Assembly (NCBI GenBank): GCA_013398955.1
Contig: VWPU01008483.1
Coordinates: 1-64,000, forward strand
DNA length: 64,000 nucleotides
Direction of reading: 5' to 3'
Source of the DNA: Callaeas wilsoni
Taxonomy: Eukaryota > Chordata > Aves > Passeriformes > Callaeidae
Of the stretch, positions 48,481 to 61,440 are shown piece by piece. The notes under the pieces are model-generated. The model was given only the letters and a program-made list of their open reading frames with translations. It was not told where the DNA came from and did no database searches. Every line of letters starts with the position of its first letter. Position 1 is the first letter of the stretch. The translations under genes and the position numbers were made by a program.

Positions 48481-50394
48481 ACAAATCTCTGAAAACTCTT
48501 ATCTATTATTAGAAGCCCATATGGATAACATTAAAATGATGGTACTGGCATTGTTCATGCCACAGACATCAGTGTTTCCTTTATGACTGTTTTAAAAAAA
48601 AAGAAAAAGAAAAAGATGGCTTTGAAGAAAGACTATTTTAAATACACAGATTTATCCTACATTAAAGAGACTACAAAATTTATGACACGGATGCTCACAT
48701 TTAAATTATTTAATATGTCTGCTTAAATAAATGGGCCTATTCAAATGTGTTGTGTGTTCTATCAGCCAAAGACACATAAAACATTTTCAAAGCATGCAGC
48801 ATGCAGTTCTTCCCTTCAATGAACTATAATCAAAAAGAGAGAAGAGACTAGTTTTTTTTCTGGACAATAGCAGCATTGTTAACTTTCATTGCATGTGAAG
48901 ATTTAACACTGCTAATCCAGTGGCTGTGAACATCAGTGTGCTAATGTCATCTCAGTTATCAAACAGTATATAGTCCCTGTCTTGACTTTCACATACTTTC
49001 TGAATATATATCTAGTTTGCTGATGGGTCTCCGCCTCCTGGATGATGTACTGCTGTAAAGACCTTCTCCATGGTTTCTTGGAATCGCCATGTGCAACATC
49101 AGTAATGCTGGTCACATCCCTTCAGGAGTAAGAACAGCTGAGAAAAATATAACAAATCATAAAAGGAATAATTGCAAAACCTAGACTTAGTCTAATCATA
49201 TAGGGTTTAGCCACTGTTTTACTGACCTCTGTCAACATAGGATTACAGAGATTAGTGAAAGGAATACTTAATAACTGAACTGTGGATTCCAAAGAGGATT
49301 ATCTGGTAAGATATTTCATGTATCCTGATGGTTTGTTGAATATATTAGGAACCTGATTATGGGCCTGACTAACTCAACAATAAAAGAAGAATCATTCCCC
49401 AAAAGTGTAACTAGTGTGCATTAAAATTTAATGTGTCCTTGAAGTACACTTTACCTAGGATCCTACCCATACCAATTTTTCCCCCAGGGCAACTCTCTGG
49501 TAGGTGGTGGGTAGTAGAGCTGTAGGAGCACCATGTACTAAAATCTGTGTTAAGCTTTCTACAAAACCTTTAAAAGTGGATGAACTGTAACTAGATGATC
49601 TGCAAAACTGAAACATTGTGCCTCAGGAGTTCTTCAGCTCAAGTAAGAGGCTGTGTAGACATGTCACTTCACTGCCTAGTCTCCTGTGTAAAATGTACCC
49701 CGAGTATAACTAATAGCTATAGTTCTACTTTTAAATGTGACTGTAGATTGGTAACGTAAGACCCTAATATTTATTCATTAATCCCATTGCGGTCCATATT
49801 AAATCTGTCCTTATCAATTTAAATGCTTACCATAATTTAGAACCCATTCAGCAGATCTAAGTCACTTTGGCACTGGATTGCATATTTCAACTTCTTTTAT
49901 AACACAGCAGAAACAGTGTTTTGCATTTTGATCATCTTGTTCAATATATTGTTTGTTTCAAAATGGCAATTAGCAGTAACTTTTCTTTTAAAATTACTCC
50001 TACAATGGCTGTGCATGGGAACTCTGGTTATGTTCACCACAAGGGTTGTAAAACCATAGGTGACTGCCTTTATTGCTGTGTTATACTGAACTTCAAACTG
50101 TAAAAATATTTGAACAGTTTAAATTATAAGAAATTCTCAGATTATGGTGAAATTTTTAATCTTTACAGTATCCCAGTCAGGTGGTTAATTATTGATGTAG
50201 CTCACACATAATTGCAGGAACAGTGGAGAAACAGTTTTATGAAGGGAAAGTAATATACCAAACCCTCACACAAAGCCAGTTAGAAAAGGAATTAAAAGCA
50301 GAAGATCCTCCCTGCAAATACACCAGAGCACCTCTCAGCATAACCTACTATGTGCCATGCTGTCAAAGCAGTGCAAAGTAGTCTCTTTTTTTTT

Positions 50395-50900
50395 TTGCAA
50401 TTAATACTAAGGTGACTCATTGCTTAGCAGCAGCCCTAATATTTACACACCTATGAATCTCATGACATAGTAGCAAGCTTTGACTTCAATTAAACCTGTC
50501 AGTTTCTGATCGCAAGAAATCATTACAGAACTTCAAAAGCACTTGAACTGCAGCAAGATCTTTACAATTATCTATATAATATCTTATGCCTTTGTTGGCT
50601 CCTTGATTTTCTGTGGCAGCCCCAACCTCTCTGTCAACTTTGTTCTGTAAGAAGTTGAACCTTAAAGCATGCCATTAAAATATATATATATACAGTACAC
50701 AATGGATTTCACCCAGTCTGACAATCTTTTTGGGATAAATGCTTAATGAAAGTTGCCCATGTGAATCATGTACTGTTCATGTATTGTTCATGAATCAAAA
50801 GATGAGCCATTTAAAAATTACTAGCATTACAGAAATGTAATAGCTTTTTAACAGATTATTTAAATGACTGTAGCTCTGATTTCCAATAATTTTATCCAAA
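50395..50900. promoter_or_regulatory. Candidate conserved non-coding block
   Basis: This repeat-poor stretch has CAATTAATAC, GACTCATTGC, TTAGCAGCAG, CTTCAATTAAAC and TGTTCATGTATTGTTCATGAA motifs. The last, at about 50,774-50,794, is a direct repeat of TGTTCATG. A TA microsatellite near 50,680-50,693 splits it. Only motif texture supports the call. Confidence 0.25.
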
Positions 50901-52191
50901 CAGATATGACAGAACTATCCCAGAAAAGGGAGCAACTTTCTGATTAAACTCTTTTGTTGTTGGATTTAAGAAATATTTTAGAAGCGAGAATTTCTCAATT
51001 ATGTATTCATCTTTCAGAGCATGGCCATAGAGGATATAACAATACAATCCCACAACCCCAGATGAAAGCATGAGGAGTCTGGAGGATTCATTCCGTTCTT
51101 ACAATCACAGCGAAGAAAGTCTTTAAACACATGCAGAGTAGAAAAAACAATTTGTTCTGACTGACCAGTGTGTAGATCACTTCCTCAGGAGTCTTTGGTT
51201 CCTGCAGCTTGTCTTGCCTGGTACTTCCTCCTATTCCAAGGAGGACTTTGAATCATGACAGTTGTGCTCATGTTAAACCATTACAGCAGCTGGTTTGCAG
51301 CACCCAAAGACAGAGCCTCCTCCCAGTAAACTGTGAGAGTTCCTTGCTCAAAGTCTTCTAGACTGATGTCTTTTGTTTGTTATTGTTTTGAACCATAGCC
51401 CAGATTTTTTCAAAAGCCACTGTCTTTTGGACAACTATGTCTTCTGCTGGCTATTTTTGAAGAAACCAATCTTTTTGTTAAGCAATGAAAACTATATAGT
51501 AGAAAAAATAATGCTAAGGCACCTAATACATGCCTAATTATTTGCAATGTTGTTTATTAGCTGTAAACAAGGACAGTCAGATGGCTGTCCCCTCATTTTG
51601 AACAAGGGACCTATGGACCATCAGCAGTTCACTGATCATAGATGAGGAGTTGCTGGCTTTGCTCCTGCTGTGTCTCTGAGCATATTCCTTCTGGTCATTT
51701 TGTTTCACACTACAGCAATGTTAACCACTACTTTATTAAACAATTCTCCAAGCATAACTAAAGCATTTGGGTTACCAACATATATTTAAGAAGGCTTCAA
51801 ATCAGCACGTATTTTGCAGGGAAGTCATAAAAATATGCCAACATGAGCACATCTAATGAGGAAAATGTTGCATGCAGATGTCTGTTTCCTGATTAGCCCA
51901 TAAAATAACGGTGTATTTTTATTTATATGAGTAATTTTAGGCACAAACATTTTACCAAAACCCCACTCATTTAGGAAGTACATAAACACAATGAGCTTAA
52001 TATAAGAAAGTGTTTTAAAACATATTTTAGTGAATATAAAATGAAAAGAAATTAAAAAAAGTCCCAAAGTACTTTTCTTTCTCCCTCATGATGAGAAAGA
52101 AATATAGGTTATCATCTGGCTTATTATTTGTGATGTGGCAGTGAAGTGAAATGTGTGCCTCACACCATGTATTCTTTACAAGATGAAAAGG

Positions 52192-52466
52192 AGTATAATT
52201 TAATTTTTTTTATTTGAAAGTTCTGTCTGGGCACATTGGCTACCAATTTTATTTTTATTGCAGTACATGGATAGCAAAGTCACATATCCTTATGTTAATG
52301 CAGAGTACATAGGAAAAGAAAGGGAAAGTATAATTTTTGTTGTTGCTTTTGTCATTTGAAATTTCCATAGTGTCTATGCACATTGGCTACCATTTCAGTT
52401 TTACTGCACTGCACTGATAGCAATGTCATGTATAATTAACACCAAGGTAGGAAAAAAAAAAAAAAA
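52192..52466 (+). repeat. Diverged tandem duplication, unit about 136 bp
   Basis: Two consecutive segments, about 52,192-52,327 and 52,328-52,466, share the order GTATAATTT, ATTTGAAA, GCACATTGGCTACCA, a TTTTA-ATTGCA/CTGCA stretch, and GATAGCAA-GTCA, and each ends in a purine-rich A/G tail. They differ by many substitutions and short gaps, so the duplication is old. The second copy ends in a 15-base A run (52,452-52,466). Each unit with its A-rich tail could be a short unclassified retroposon. Confidence 0.75.
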
Positions 52467-53423
52467 GGAAAACCAGATTTCCCCCCTGCCTCTGCTATTA
52501 CCATTGTTTCAAATTTTTGTATTGTGGGAATAGCATTTCTGGAGGGTGGTGGGTATATTGAAAGATCTTATCTTCATTGTAAAAGAAGTATAATAGTATA
52601 TGTGTTTGTACTGCTCCATATGAGAGTGGATAGAAAAATATAGTGCTACTCACATTTCTTATCACTGGGATACAAGTTTGTTCAATATCTAGCAACAGTT
52701 AATGTAGAAACAGCCATTTCCTAGGAATACTGGAATAATAACAGAATTTAATTTCCCCAAATCAGTATATTTTATTAAAGTGCTTATCTTATGCATCCCA
52801 AAATAACTTCCATGTCCACCTCATTGTCTTTTAGCTCCTGAGTAGAGAATATGACACCCTCTTTAGGACATGTAGGGCTACTCTGTACTTGTAGTGGACT
52901 CATTTCTCATCAACAACTTGACTCGTGCAAACAACAGTCACCAGGATGGACATGGCACCCACCTACATAGGGAGAGCCAGACAGCTGTGTGACTGGTCTC
53001 TTTTCCATGACATGTCATTTTACAAGTTAGCACAAACAGCAGACAGGAGTACAGCCCTTAGGTTAACTTTGGGAAATTTGTGCCTCAGTATGGTGGATCT
53101 ATTGTGAGCAATTGCCTCAGTTTTGGAGAGCAAAAGAGGTCAGCTTGTTTTATTTTAGAATTTATTATTATAATTTGCGTATCATACACAACACTGCCTC
53201 TTTATCCTTGACCTTTGCAGCAACTGTGTTGTGGTCCTGAAAATTGACTTTAATTTTTAAGGAGCCACGCTTGGACAAACAGCTATAGGGCTGCCAACAA
53301 GAGATGTCAAGCTCCAGCATGGTCCTTCATCTGCAGCTTGGGTAGTTCTACTAGTCTGAGATAGATCTTATGCATTGCAGCTTGCACCCTGCCCTTTAGG
53401 CAGAAAACCACAAGCTGGTCAAC

Positions 53424-53841
53424 AAAGCCACTGAAAAGCCATGTCTTTGAAGAGCAGCTGAGCACTCTGGGTTTATTTAGTTTGGAGAAAAGGGGGCTGA
53501 GGTGTGAGATCATTGCTGTCTACAACTTTCTGAGAAAGGGAACTGGAGAGGGAGGTCCTGATCTCTTCTTCCTGGGATCCAGCAGGACATATGGGAATGG
53601 TTCAAACCTGTTTCAGGGAAGGTTGAAGGTTGCCATTAGAAAGCATTTTTTTACTGAAAGGGTGGGCAAACACTGGGAATAGAGGGATGCCCCAAACCTC
53701 TCAATGCTTAAGAGGCATTTAGGTTATGTGCTGAATAACATGCTTTAATTTGTTATTTTATTAAATAACTTTAATTAGACCTGAAGTGGAGAGGCAGGTG
53801 GACTAGATAAGTGTCGTAGGTCCCTTTCAACTGAAATGTTA
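53424..53841 (+). mobile_element. CR1 LINE 3' end, plus strand
   Basis: From about 53,424 the sequence follows the last part of CR1 ORF2 and its 3' untranslated region. It encodes a decayed version of the ELGLFSLEKRRLRG...LYNYL block (53,456-53,530), then the FFTERVxxHW segment (about 53,645-53,680), and finishes with the GGTGGACTAGATAA...GTAGGTCCCTTTCAACTGAA terminal block (two pieces, 53,790-53,835). It is 5'-truncated, as most CR1 copies are. Its 3' terminal repeat is expanded into the adjoining satellite. Confidence 0.85.
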
Positions 53842-53965
53842 GTCCTGTCCTGTCCTGTCCTGTCCTGTCCTGTGCTGTCCTGTCCTGTCCTGTCCTGTCC
53901 TGTGCTGTCCTGTCCTGTCCTGTCCTCTCCTGTCCTCTCCTCTCCTCTCCTCTTCTCTCTCCTCA
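53842..53965 (+). repeat. GTCCT pentanucleotide satellite from CR1 tail
   Basis: About 22 GTCCT units start directly where the CR1 3' terminal repeat should be, then drift to TCTCC units. Two GTGCT variants at about 53,871 and 53,901 lie exactly 30 bases apart, a six-unit higher-order period. Related CR1 families end in tandem pentamers of the ATTCT type, so this array probably grew from that tail. The minus strand reads as an acidic-arginine repeat frame, which is not a gene. Confidence 0.9.
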
Positions 53966-56900
53966 TGGTGAAGACTGGGCCACAGAGGATGTTTTTCCAG
54001 CATTGGTAATGTCCCTTTCTTTTTTGTTGAGCAACATTTTGAATGCGAACCTTTTTGGAACATATGGCTTTGCCCCTGCATGGACAGACACAAAGCTGTC
54101 TCCACGTTTGTTCGTGGACGTTTGGAGAGGGTCTTAATAAGGTGGGATAAAACAGTTTCCAGGCTCTTCCACTCTTGCCAAAGAGTAGGACAATAAAGGA
54201 ACTAGGCTGAGATTTGTAGCGTACATGAACCAACCTGAATCTTTAAGGACAAGATAACCTTGGCCAACATATCTTTAACGAACGCTGCATGGCATTAAAC
54301 GACTACAGATATATGTAATAGATTTTGTGGTGTCACAGGAGGCTACATGGCAATAAGCCACCTGAAAACGGAAATATGTGACAGCTAGCATGGTGTACAT
54401 TTTTAGTGCATTTCCGTGTGTGTGGCTTGGGAAAACCTCCCCCTCACCCACTGCAACAGGTTACTTGTGTGCAAGAGCAGCAGCATTCCTTCTTCAAAAT
54501 ATCACGTATCATGAAAATCATAAAAGAAAGACGGGCCAGAGGACTCCCACAAGTCCTTTCATTGACACTGAGTTTGAGGTGTCAGCTCCTGTACTGCTGC
54601 TGCTGCTGTTCCTTGGATGGTGTCTATGAAAACTGACACCCTCAATCACGTAACACAAGTGCTGTGGGGATGGTTTTCTTTCATAGAGTCATTTGGAGCA
54701 CTGGGCACAACTTTTGATGATGCTGATGTCCTTTTCCCTCCTGTAGCTCAAGTGAGACAGAGCAAGTGTGAAACATTGCATAGCAGGTGTTAGAGAAAGA
54801 AGGATAACGCAGCAGTTTTGGAAGAAGTGCTGGATGGAAATAAACAGCCAAAGTCTTCATCTAGAGAGGAAACCCAGAACTGTTCTTTCCTCATGAGCTG
54901 CAGGAAAAACAGGGAGTGTATATCGGGGGTTTGTAGAAGGCAAATTTTAACTTGTTTCTAAAGGTCTCCATATGATTACATTTGTGTTTTCTACTTTCCT
55001 TTTGGCTGTACTGGAACTTCTTTGTTTTATATTGGCACCTCCCAGAACATTTTTAAGTTTTGAAAAACATACTTATCTCAGGGCTCCACAAATGAACTAT
55101 GACTTTTTCCCTCTCTCTAGCTTTTTATTAAGCTCAGTGGGACTAATTCCCTATTGTTCTGCACCGTGTGTAGGTCTTTATACTGGTGTCAAATGGGTGT
55201 GAAATGCTGGCTAAAACTACAGACATATCTTTGACTGACCAAGCTTGAAGTTTGGAATCACCAGAAATTTGTGTCCAAATCTCACACCTCCAGTGTAGGC
55301 TGAGCCTCTTCAGATGGCAGGTGATATTGCAGGTATTAATAAGCCACTTTCTCTTCCACTATTATTTTTGTAACAAAATGCTGGTTTGATTTCTAAAGCA
55401 TATTTCATCACTCTATTCCTGCTTTTTTTTGACAATCACCACAAACACTGTCAAGAGGCTGACTAACAGTGGAAATAGCAGGAAAAATGGATTTTACTCA
55501 ATATGTTGAATATACTGCCAAAATCCCTTTGCAATCCACCTGCAGTCTGTAGACTTGCTGTTACAGAGAAACCAAAGTTAAATAACCAGCTGCGGACTTT
55601 ATATGCTAAAAAAACCAGCCCAGAAGACAAAAAAAATTTTATACCATATCCAAACTTATAATACAAATGATTGATTACTTTCTGCAATAAATTTTCTCAA
55701 TGAAATATTATTCTTTCTCTGGAATAACTGTAATGGATGGTGATATATGCTGGTAGTCAAACAAATTTAGTTTTTTTCTGTCAGAACTTATCCTTAGGGC
55801 CTTCTAGTTAGCAGCTCTTTTGAAGTGTTATCAACCCACACCTCTCATCTCAGACACTCTTGAATGGAGTGTGTACTTCTTGAATAAAAACTTCTTGTAC
55901 AATCTTTCGAATAAAATAAATCTTACTTCTAATTTGATCATTTATGCACCTGGTACCTGAGATACAAAGAGTCTGGTGTCATAACTTTGGGAAAATTAAA
56001 AAAACCCCCCAACTCTCAAAAAATCACCTTCCCCCCAAAACACTGGCTTATAGTAAGCAAGAGTCGGGTTTGCCCTTTTCTTTACAAATAAGAAAAATCA
56101 AATACTATAGCTTATAAATATTATCATGGCCTGGCAAATTCAATTTTGTATGAAGCATAATATTGAATAGTATCTGTCTTGTTAGTAACAGCAGGGAAAG
56201 AGAATTTTGCGGAATGTTGTGTTTACCACAGTCAAACACCTACTCAACTCTCACTCAGGCAATACTCTATTGAAAGGAAATTTCTGTGAATTGGAGAAAT
56301 AAGGATTTGACCACATGTAGAAAGACAATTTTCCTACTTTGTGAACTCATTCACTGATTAAAAAAGAAGCAATTATAGTCTTTCAGAAGATTAACTGTAA
56401 GTTTATTAAAACCGTTTTCTGATATTCTATATTGTCATGTTCTATTTAATACTTATTATGAGATTAAGACACAAAGATAAATCTAGTTCAAGGAAATACC
56501 TTCAAAATTCAGTTGTAAGAGAGCTGTATTAAAGCAAATATTCAAATTTATTGGTGATGGGATCATTTAAGGTCCAACAGCAAAGAAGAAATCGCCGACT
56601 AAGTCAGTGGAGGAAGAAATTTTGGGGTCATCACTGCCTCTTTGCAGTCATTTCCCCAAATGTTTATACATGTAAACACTGACTAAAAATCACTTAAAAT
56701 TTTATCTGATGTTATTAAAGTTTTTTCTTGATTGTTTGCTATGTTTGACCTGCTTATGTAAATACTTTAGTGCATTGTCTGAAACTAACTTGCAACAGGT
56801 GAGTTTAAAGGCTAATTAAAAATGTGTGTTGATTATAAACTGAACAGAATAATTCTAAATTATTTCAAAATTTATGTAAAAATGAGTGTATCAAAGTACA

Positions 56901-59607
56901 CTAAAGCATCAGACTACTTATACCCAAATTTTTAAATTGTAAATATATAATAATTAACCAGTAATTTTGAAATAGATAATTTTCCTCTACGTTTTATTAC
57001 ATTTAATAACTGAAATCTTCAGGCTAGCATGTTCTACAGAAGACTTACAAATGTTTAGTTAAAAAAAAATAAAGAGAATGCATGCTGGTACTCCTTTGAA
57101 AGCAACTTTAAGTGTGAAAACACTATTGACACATTTGATCTGTCATGATGGGTAGCAGAATATGATTTTGCAAAAATTAAAGGAAACAGTTATTGAAATG
57201 GACCAGAAATTCTACAAAAAAGTCTTTGATAAGAGTTATATTTCTGGACATCTAGCACAAGCAATTATTGGTAATAATAATATTTCCTTTCATTGATGAC
57301 TAGCAGAGTTACTAAAATGGTGTTTGATAGTCCGCTGATGGTCTGTCGTTTTCCTGACATAGCAAAGAAGTTGAAAGAAAATTATTTGGGAAGAACACTA
57401 TTACTTTTCTACCCTAGATTTATAATTATATTCATGATTGGAACAGATTTCATGTTGTGCCATCAAGTGACTTTGTGTATTGCCCAACAGCTTTCTTCCT
57501 GACAATCCAAATATGAGCCCAGAAGGAAAAAAATGCTCACTGAGCCCCATACTTCTCTCTTGCTCTCAAAACATTACATCAGAGCGTTTGTTGTAGGACA
57601 CCACAACCAGACACGGGGAACTTCCTGCAGCAGAACAAGATGCTAAGGAATGATCTGCAGATTTCCATGCGGATTGTCTCCTATTCATGGTGCTGCAAGT
57701 TGCCGTCTGCAGGTGGAGGTTACTTCCCATTAATAATTGATGCTGCAATACATGCTAGTCTCATCTAGTGACAGATAGTGTTACTTAGTTTAAAGAACCA
57801 CTGCCAGGAGCTTAATAGCCATTGGTTTTGGTGAGCAGCAAACAGGCTAACACTGTTTTTTTCAGAAGCACTTGAAAAACAACTACTGCCATGATCACAA
57901 AGCAGTAGCAACCCCTTTCCATAAATTCAATTTGTTCATAACCTTGTGACACAGACCATAAATAGCTTTCTTATATTTCACACACATGAACAAATTACAT
58001 GAACAATATATATATAATATTTGCTTTACAAAAATACAGAATAAAGTGCCATATGAACAACCTATCTATTAGCAAAGGGATAATTTCCTGTTCTAAACGA
58101 AATGAAATCCAGATTGTATGCCTAGCTGACTCGCTTGCTATGACACTGTACGGGTTGCAGGTATAAAGCCGTAGCAAGGAAAATATTAATCAGTTGGCAC
58201 CGGGTCTGCTTCTGCAAAAGTTACACCAGAGAAAAAATTAAGAGGAGGCTGAGATCTGGATCATGGAAAAGCTTGTATGATTTTCTGTACCAGATTATAG
58301 AGTTTAGAAATGAAAAAAATATTTAAAAGGCAGCAATTTTTATTTTTGAAAATTATTCCTGGTGAGTTTATTTAACATGTTTTATTCGTACATATGATCA
58401 GTATGATAATAATAGCAAAAAATGCCAAGAGAGTATTTCAGAATTCCAAAGTACTGAATCAGAAAATACTTATTGAAGAGAATAATTTTTCCTCTGCTTT
58501 ATACCTAAAACCCAGCTACCCTTCAGGAATATAAGACAGAAAATAGTTTGGCTACTATTTTTTTTTTAAACAAATTTCTCTTTGTGCTTTGAAAACTGGA
58601 TAAGGTATCTTGTCTGATGAATTGGATGTTTTATTTTGTAAGTAATATAATTAGAAGTGTTGATGACAGAGTAGAAAAGCAACTGAAAGTGGTGTATGTA
58701 AGAAAATACTGAAATTTGCTATGTTTCAATGTTACCACAATTTCTTGCTGAAGACTCATAGAAAGAAAAAAAAGATTGAACTCACAGAATATTTAATTCT
58801 GTCTTTCGTTCAACATAATGGAAAAACATTTTTGCCTTCCAAATGCAATGATGCTGATTTGTATTTTCAAAGGGGAAAAAAAGAAGAATCAGTAAACAAT
58901 AAGAATAGGCAAATAATTTCCACTGCTGGAAATGTCCGTTTTACTTTTTACGCTTTACTTTTAAAATCTTTATTAAGCATGTAACTTCTTCTATGAGAAA
59001 CTGTCAGTTTGTTCTATTATTTGAGATAACACAGGGCCAAACAACAGGCAAATTGAACAGTGAAAAGAAGAAAAAGATGAGGACCACAGAAATTCTGTTT
59101 CTTGTATACATTTAGGTGATCAGGAAAGTGACCCTAGAAAGAGAAAAATATTCAAGAAGCCTTCTCCTTCCCAGACACGAGGTAAGAAAACCTGACGGAT
59201 AAAAGGATATTGCAGTCTCAAACACCTCCATCTGAAAGAATGACCAAACCCATTTATCCATTTTCATTATAAGAGACCAGACTTCCTGGTGACATATACA
59301 GCACCAGTGTAGACACTGCTGCAGGTTAGGTAGGACCTTCAGTAAGCCAACTGCCACCACCGGGTAGTGAAAACATGAGGATGGATCTGATCAGCAAGTT
59401 ATGTTGTGACTTGCAGCAAAGTTGAGAAGGAAAACTCTTTTGGACTATAAATTGGAAGGATGGCATTTTGCAAATGCCTGTTTAGTTGAAAAGTATGGTC
59501 TTTAGTAGTGAGCCACTCTTTCTCAGCATCAAATAGTTAACATTATCTCATGACAAGTAGAGGAAATGATAATAGCACAAGATATTCCCTTCAAAAAATA
59601 ATAAAAT
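53966..59607. other. AT-rich intergenic sequence, no gene seen
   Basis: Unique, CpG-poor sequence with no gene or transposon recognised. A homeodomain-core-rich segment near 56,800-56,900 (GGCTAATTAAAA and following AT-core motifs) and a TA microsatellite at 58,003-58,019 are the only distinct structures I noted. Confidence 0.55.
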
Positions 59608-59643
59608 ATAGAATCATAGGTGGGTGAGGGCAGGAAGGGACCC

Positions 59644-59880
59644 TTAAAGTCCATCTAGTCCAATCCCTCTGCCATGGGCGGGGACATCAGCTAGATCATG
59701 CTGCTCAGAGCCCCGTCCAACCTGGCTGTGAATGTTTCTAGAAATGGGCTGGGCATCTACCACTTCTGTGGGCAACCTGATCCACTGTCTCACCATCCTA
59801 ATCTTAAAATATTTCTTCCTCATATCTAGTCTGAATATACCTGCTTTCAGTTTAATATCATTACTCCATATCCTTGTCAA
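59644..59880 (-). pseudogene. CR1 ORF2 terminal fragment
   Basis: This frame contains the end of the CR1 ORF2 protein: a degenerate DMRKKYFKIRMVRQWIRLP segment followed by EVVDA, matching the family's FFTxRVVxHWNRLPxEVVDAP ending. It is in a different reading frame from the fragment at 59,944-60,243 and therefore marks a frameshift. The distal residues are translated 3' untranslated sequence. Confidence 0.8.
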
Positions 59881-59943
59881 AAGTCCCTTACCAGCTCTCT
59901 TTTAGACCCTTTAGGTGCTCTAAGGTCTCCCTCGAGCCTTCTC

Positions 59944-60243
59944 TTATCCAGGTTGAACAAACCCCAATTCTCTCATCCTGTTTTCATAGAGGAGGTGTTT
60001 CAGCCCTTGTGGATTCCTCTGTATTTTCTTCAATAGGTCCAAATTCTTCGTACACTGGGAGCCCCAGAGCTCGATGCAGCACTCCAGGTAGGGTTTCACC
60101 AGAGCAGAGCTGAGAGGCAGAACCACCTCCCTTGACTTGCTGCCCACAGTGCTTTTGATGCAGCCTGGGACACAGCGGGATTTCTGGGCCAAGGTTACAC
60201 ATTGCTGGGGCATGTCCAGCCTTTCATCCATCAGTATACACAA
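59944..60243 (-). pseudogene. CR1 ORF2 C-terminal fragment
   Basis: A 99-codon frame corresponds to the C-terminal region of CR1 ORF2, after the reverse-transcriptase core. Recognisable parts are QQCVTLAQKS (family form SQQCAxxAxKA), the LPLSSALVKPYLECCIELWG segment (family form LYSALVRPHLEYCVQFW), and ending RMRELG. The frame closes shortly afterwards, before the end of the domain; the rest continues in another frame at 59,644-59,880. It is non-functional. Confidence 0.88.
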
Positions 60244-61299
60244 GTCCTTCTCCTAAGGCCTGCTCTCAGTTCTCTCATCCCTGACTGTACTGATACTGGG
60301 AGTTGCCCCAACCCCGGGGCAGGACCTTGCACTTGGTCTTATTGAACCAGATAAGTTTCCCAGAGCCCCACTTCTTGAGCTTGTCCAAGTCTCTCTGGAT
60401 GGCATTCTGTCCTTCAGACAGATTGGATCTATGCCATCAAAATATGAGTGCAGACAATGAAATAGGAAATAAATACACAGTCAGTAGACTTGAAGCTATT
60501 ACATGGCTCTCCACAGATATAATTAGGATTACTTAATCTCATTTGGCTCTACCTTTCAAAAACTTTGAGTTTCTAGCCACATTTAGGCCATTCATGTGGG
60601 GTAAGCTACCCACAACTCCTTTGCCTTCCTGTTTCGCCCCAAGCAGTTGTAAAATATCCTATTTTCTTCTGTTTTCATAGGAGTTTAGAAAAGTATAAAA
60701 CTAAAGTGGGCCTCAAAAGTGCAAAGAAACCTTGGAGTTGATACTCCACCAGGTAACAGAAATAGATGAGAGCATACACTAACAGGCCAGGAGCAGTTAA
60801 GAGTGAAAGATAAAATAAGATGTGAGAAATCAAAATGCTTAGAGATCTTTAGAACAGATACCATATTATTAATTTAACCACCTGTGTAAGTGGTATGTAT
60901 GTGGACAATACCATATGGTAAAGAGAGGGGACAGACAGGTTGAATGTTGAATTTCTTTGTTACTTTATTTCTTCCTTTCTCTACTTCATTAATCCTGATG
61001 TCAAAGGAGCGCAGTTTCTGTCCATACATTTCACTGGAGTTTTATCAAGCTAATGGGGATTCTGCAAATTAGTCTCTGATGTTGTATCATAATTCAGTGG
61101 ACTATGCTTTGAAATAAAATTTCCAGACCTATCCCTGTATTTTCTTTCTCATATTTTCTGGTGGTTGTGATTAAAGATTTTAAATCAACACCAGTTGCCA
61201 CATCACAGTGTCTGAAATACTATTGTCATTTTCTCCTATAAGATAGATACATCAGGATAAATATTTCAATGACAAAGCCAGTATTTTTTTTTTCTCCAT

Positions 61300-61440
61300 G
61301 ATTACTGTTAAAAGACTTCAAATATTTATAGATTTTTATTAGATCTCATTGTTGACACTTAGCAATACTCAGAACTTATAATTCTCCCAGTAAATCAGTT
61401 CCCTCAGTCTTTTAATGTAGTTTTGTTTCTAAATTCTATT
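61300..61440 (-). mobile_element. Faint ancient CR1/L3-like relic
   Basis: The plus-strand order of ATTTATAGATTTTTATTAG, ATCTCATTG, and CCCTCAGTCTTTTAATG recalls the conserved reverse-complement segment of CR1/L3 reverse-transcriptase ends (the TATCATATCTCCTCTCAGTCTTC-type block, given here only in part). Similarity is weak and could be chance. Confidence 0.25.

Larger units (their letters stand above)
48058..53423. other. AT-rich intergenic sequence, no gene seen
   Basis: Unique, CpG-poor sequence with no gene recognised. It includes two candidate regulatory blocks and a diverged tandem duplication, listed separately, and a short TA microsatellite at about 50,680-50,693. Confidence 0.55.
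59608..60430 (-). mobile_element. CR1 LINE 3' end, minus strand
   Basis: The plus strand opens with ATAGAATCATAGG, the reverse complement of a CR1 3' terminal repeat, followed by GGAAGGGACCCTTAAAG and CCATCTAGTCCAA. It then runs back through the 3' untranslated region and the C-terminal third of ORF2, ending near 60,430 at TGGATGGCATTCTGTCC. About 0.8 kb is retained. It differs from the first CR1 copy in its 3' untranslated region, so it is an independent insertion, possibly of another subfamily. Confidence 0.93.

Noticed and set aside
53842..53965. Regular repeat array considered as a CRISPR or coding repeat
   Set aside because: Contiguous 5-base units without spacers, in a vertebrate context and attached to a CR1 tail.
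53775..54233. Minus-strand 152-codon frame with DRTGQ repeats
   Set aside because: The repeat portion is the pentamer satellite read in frame, not a protein repeat domain.
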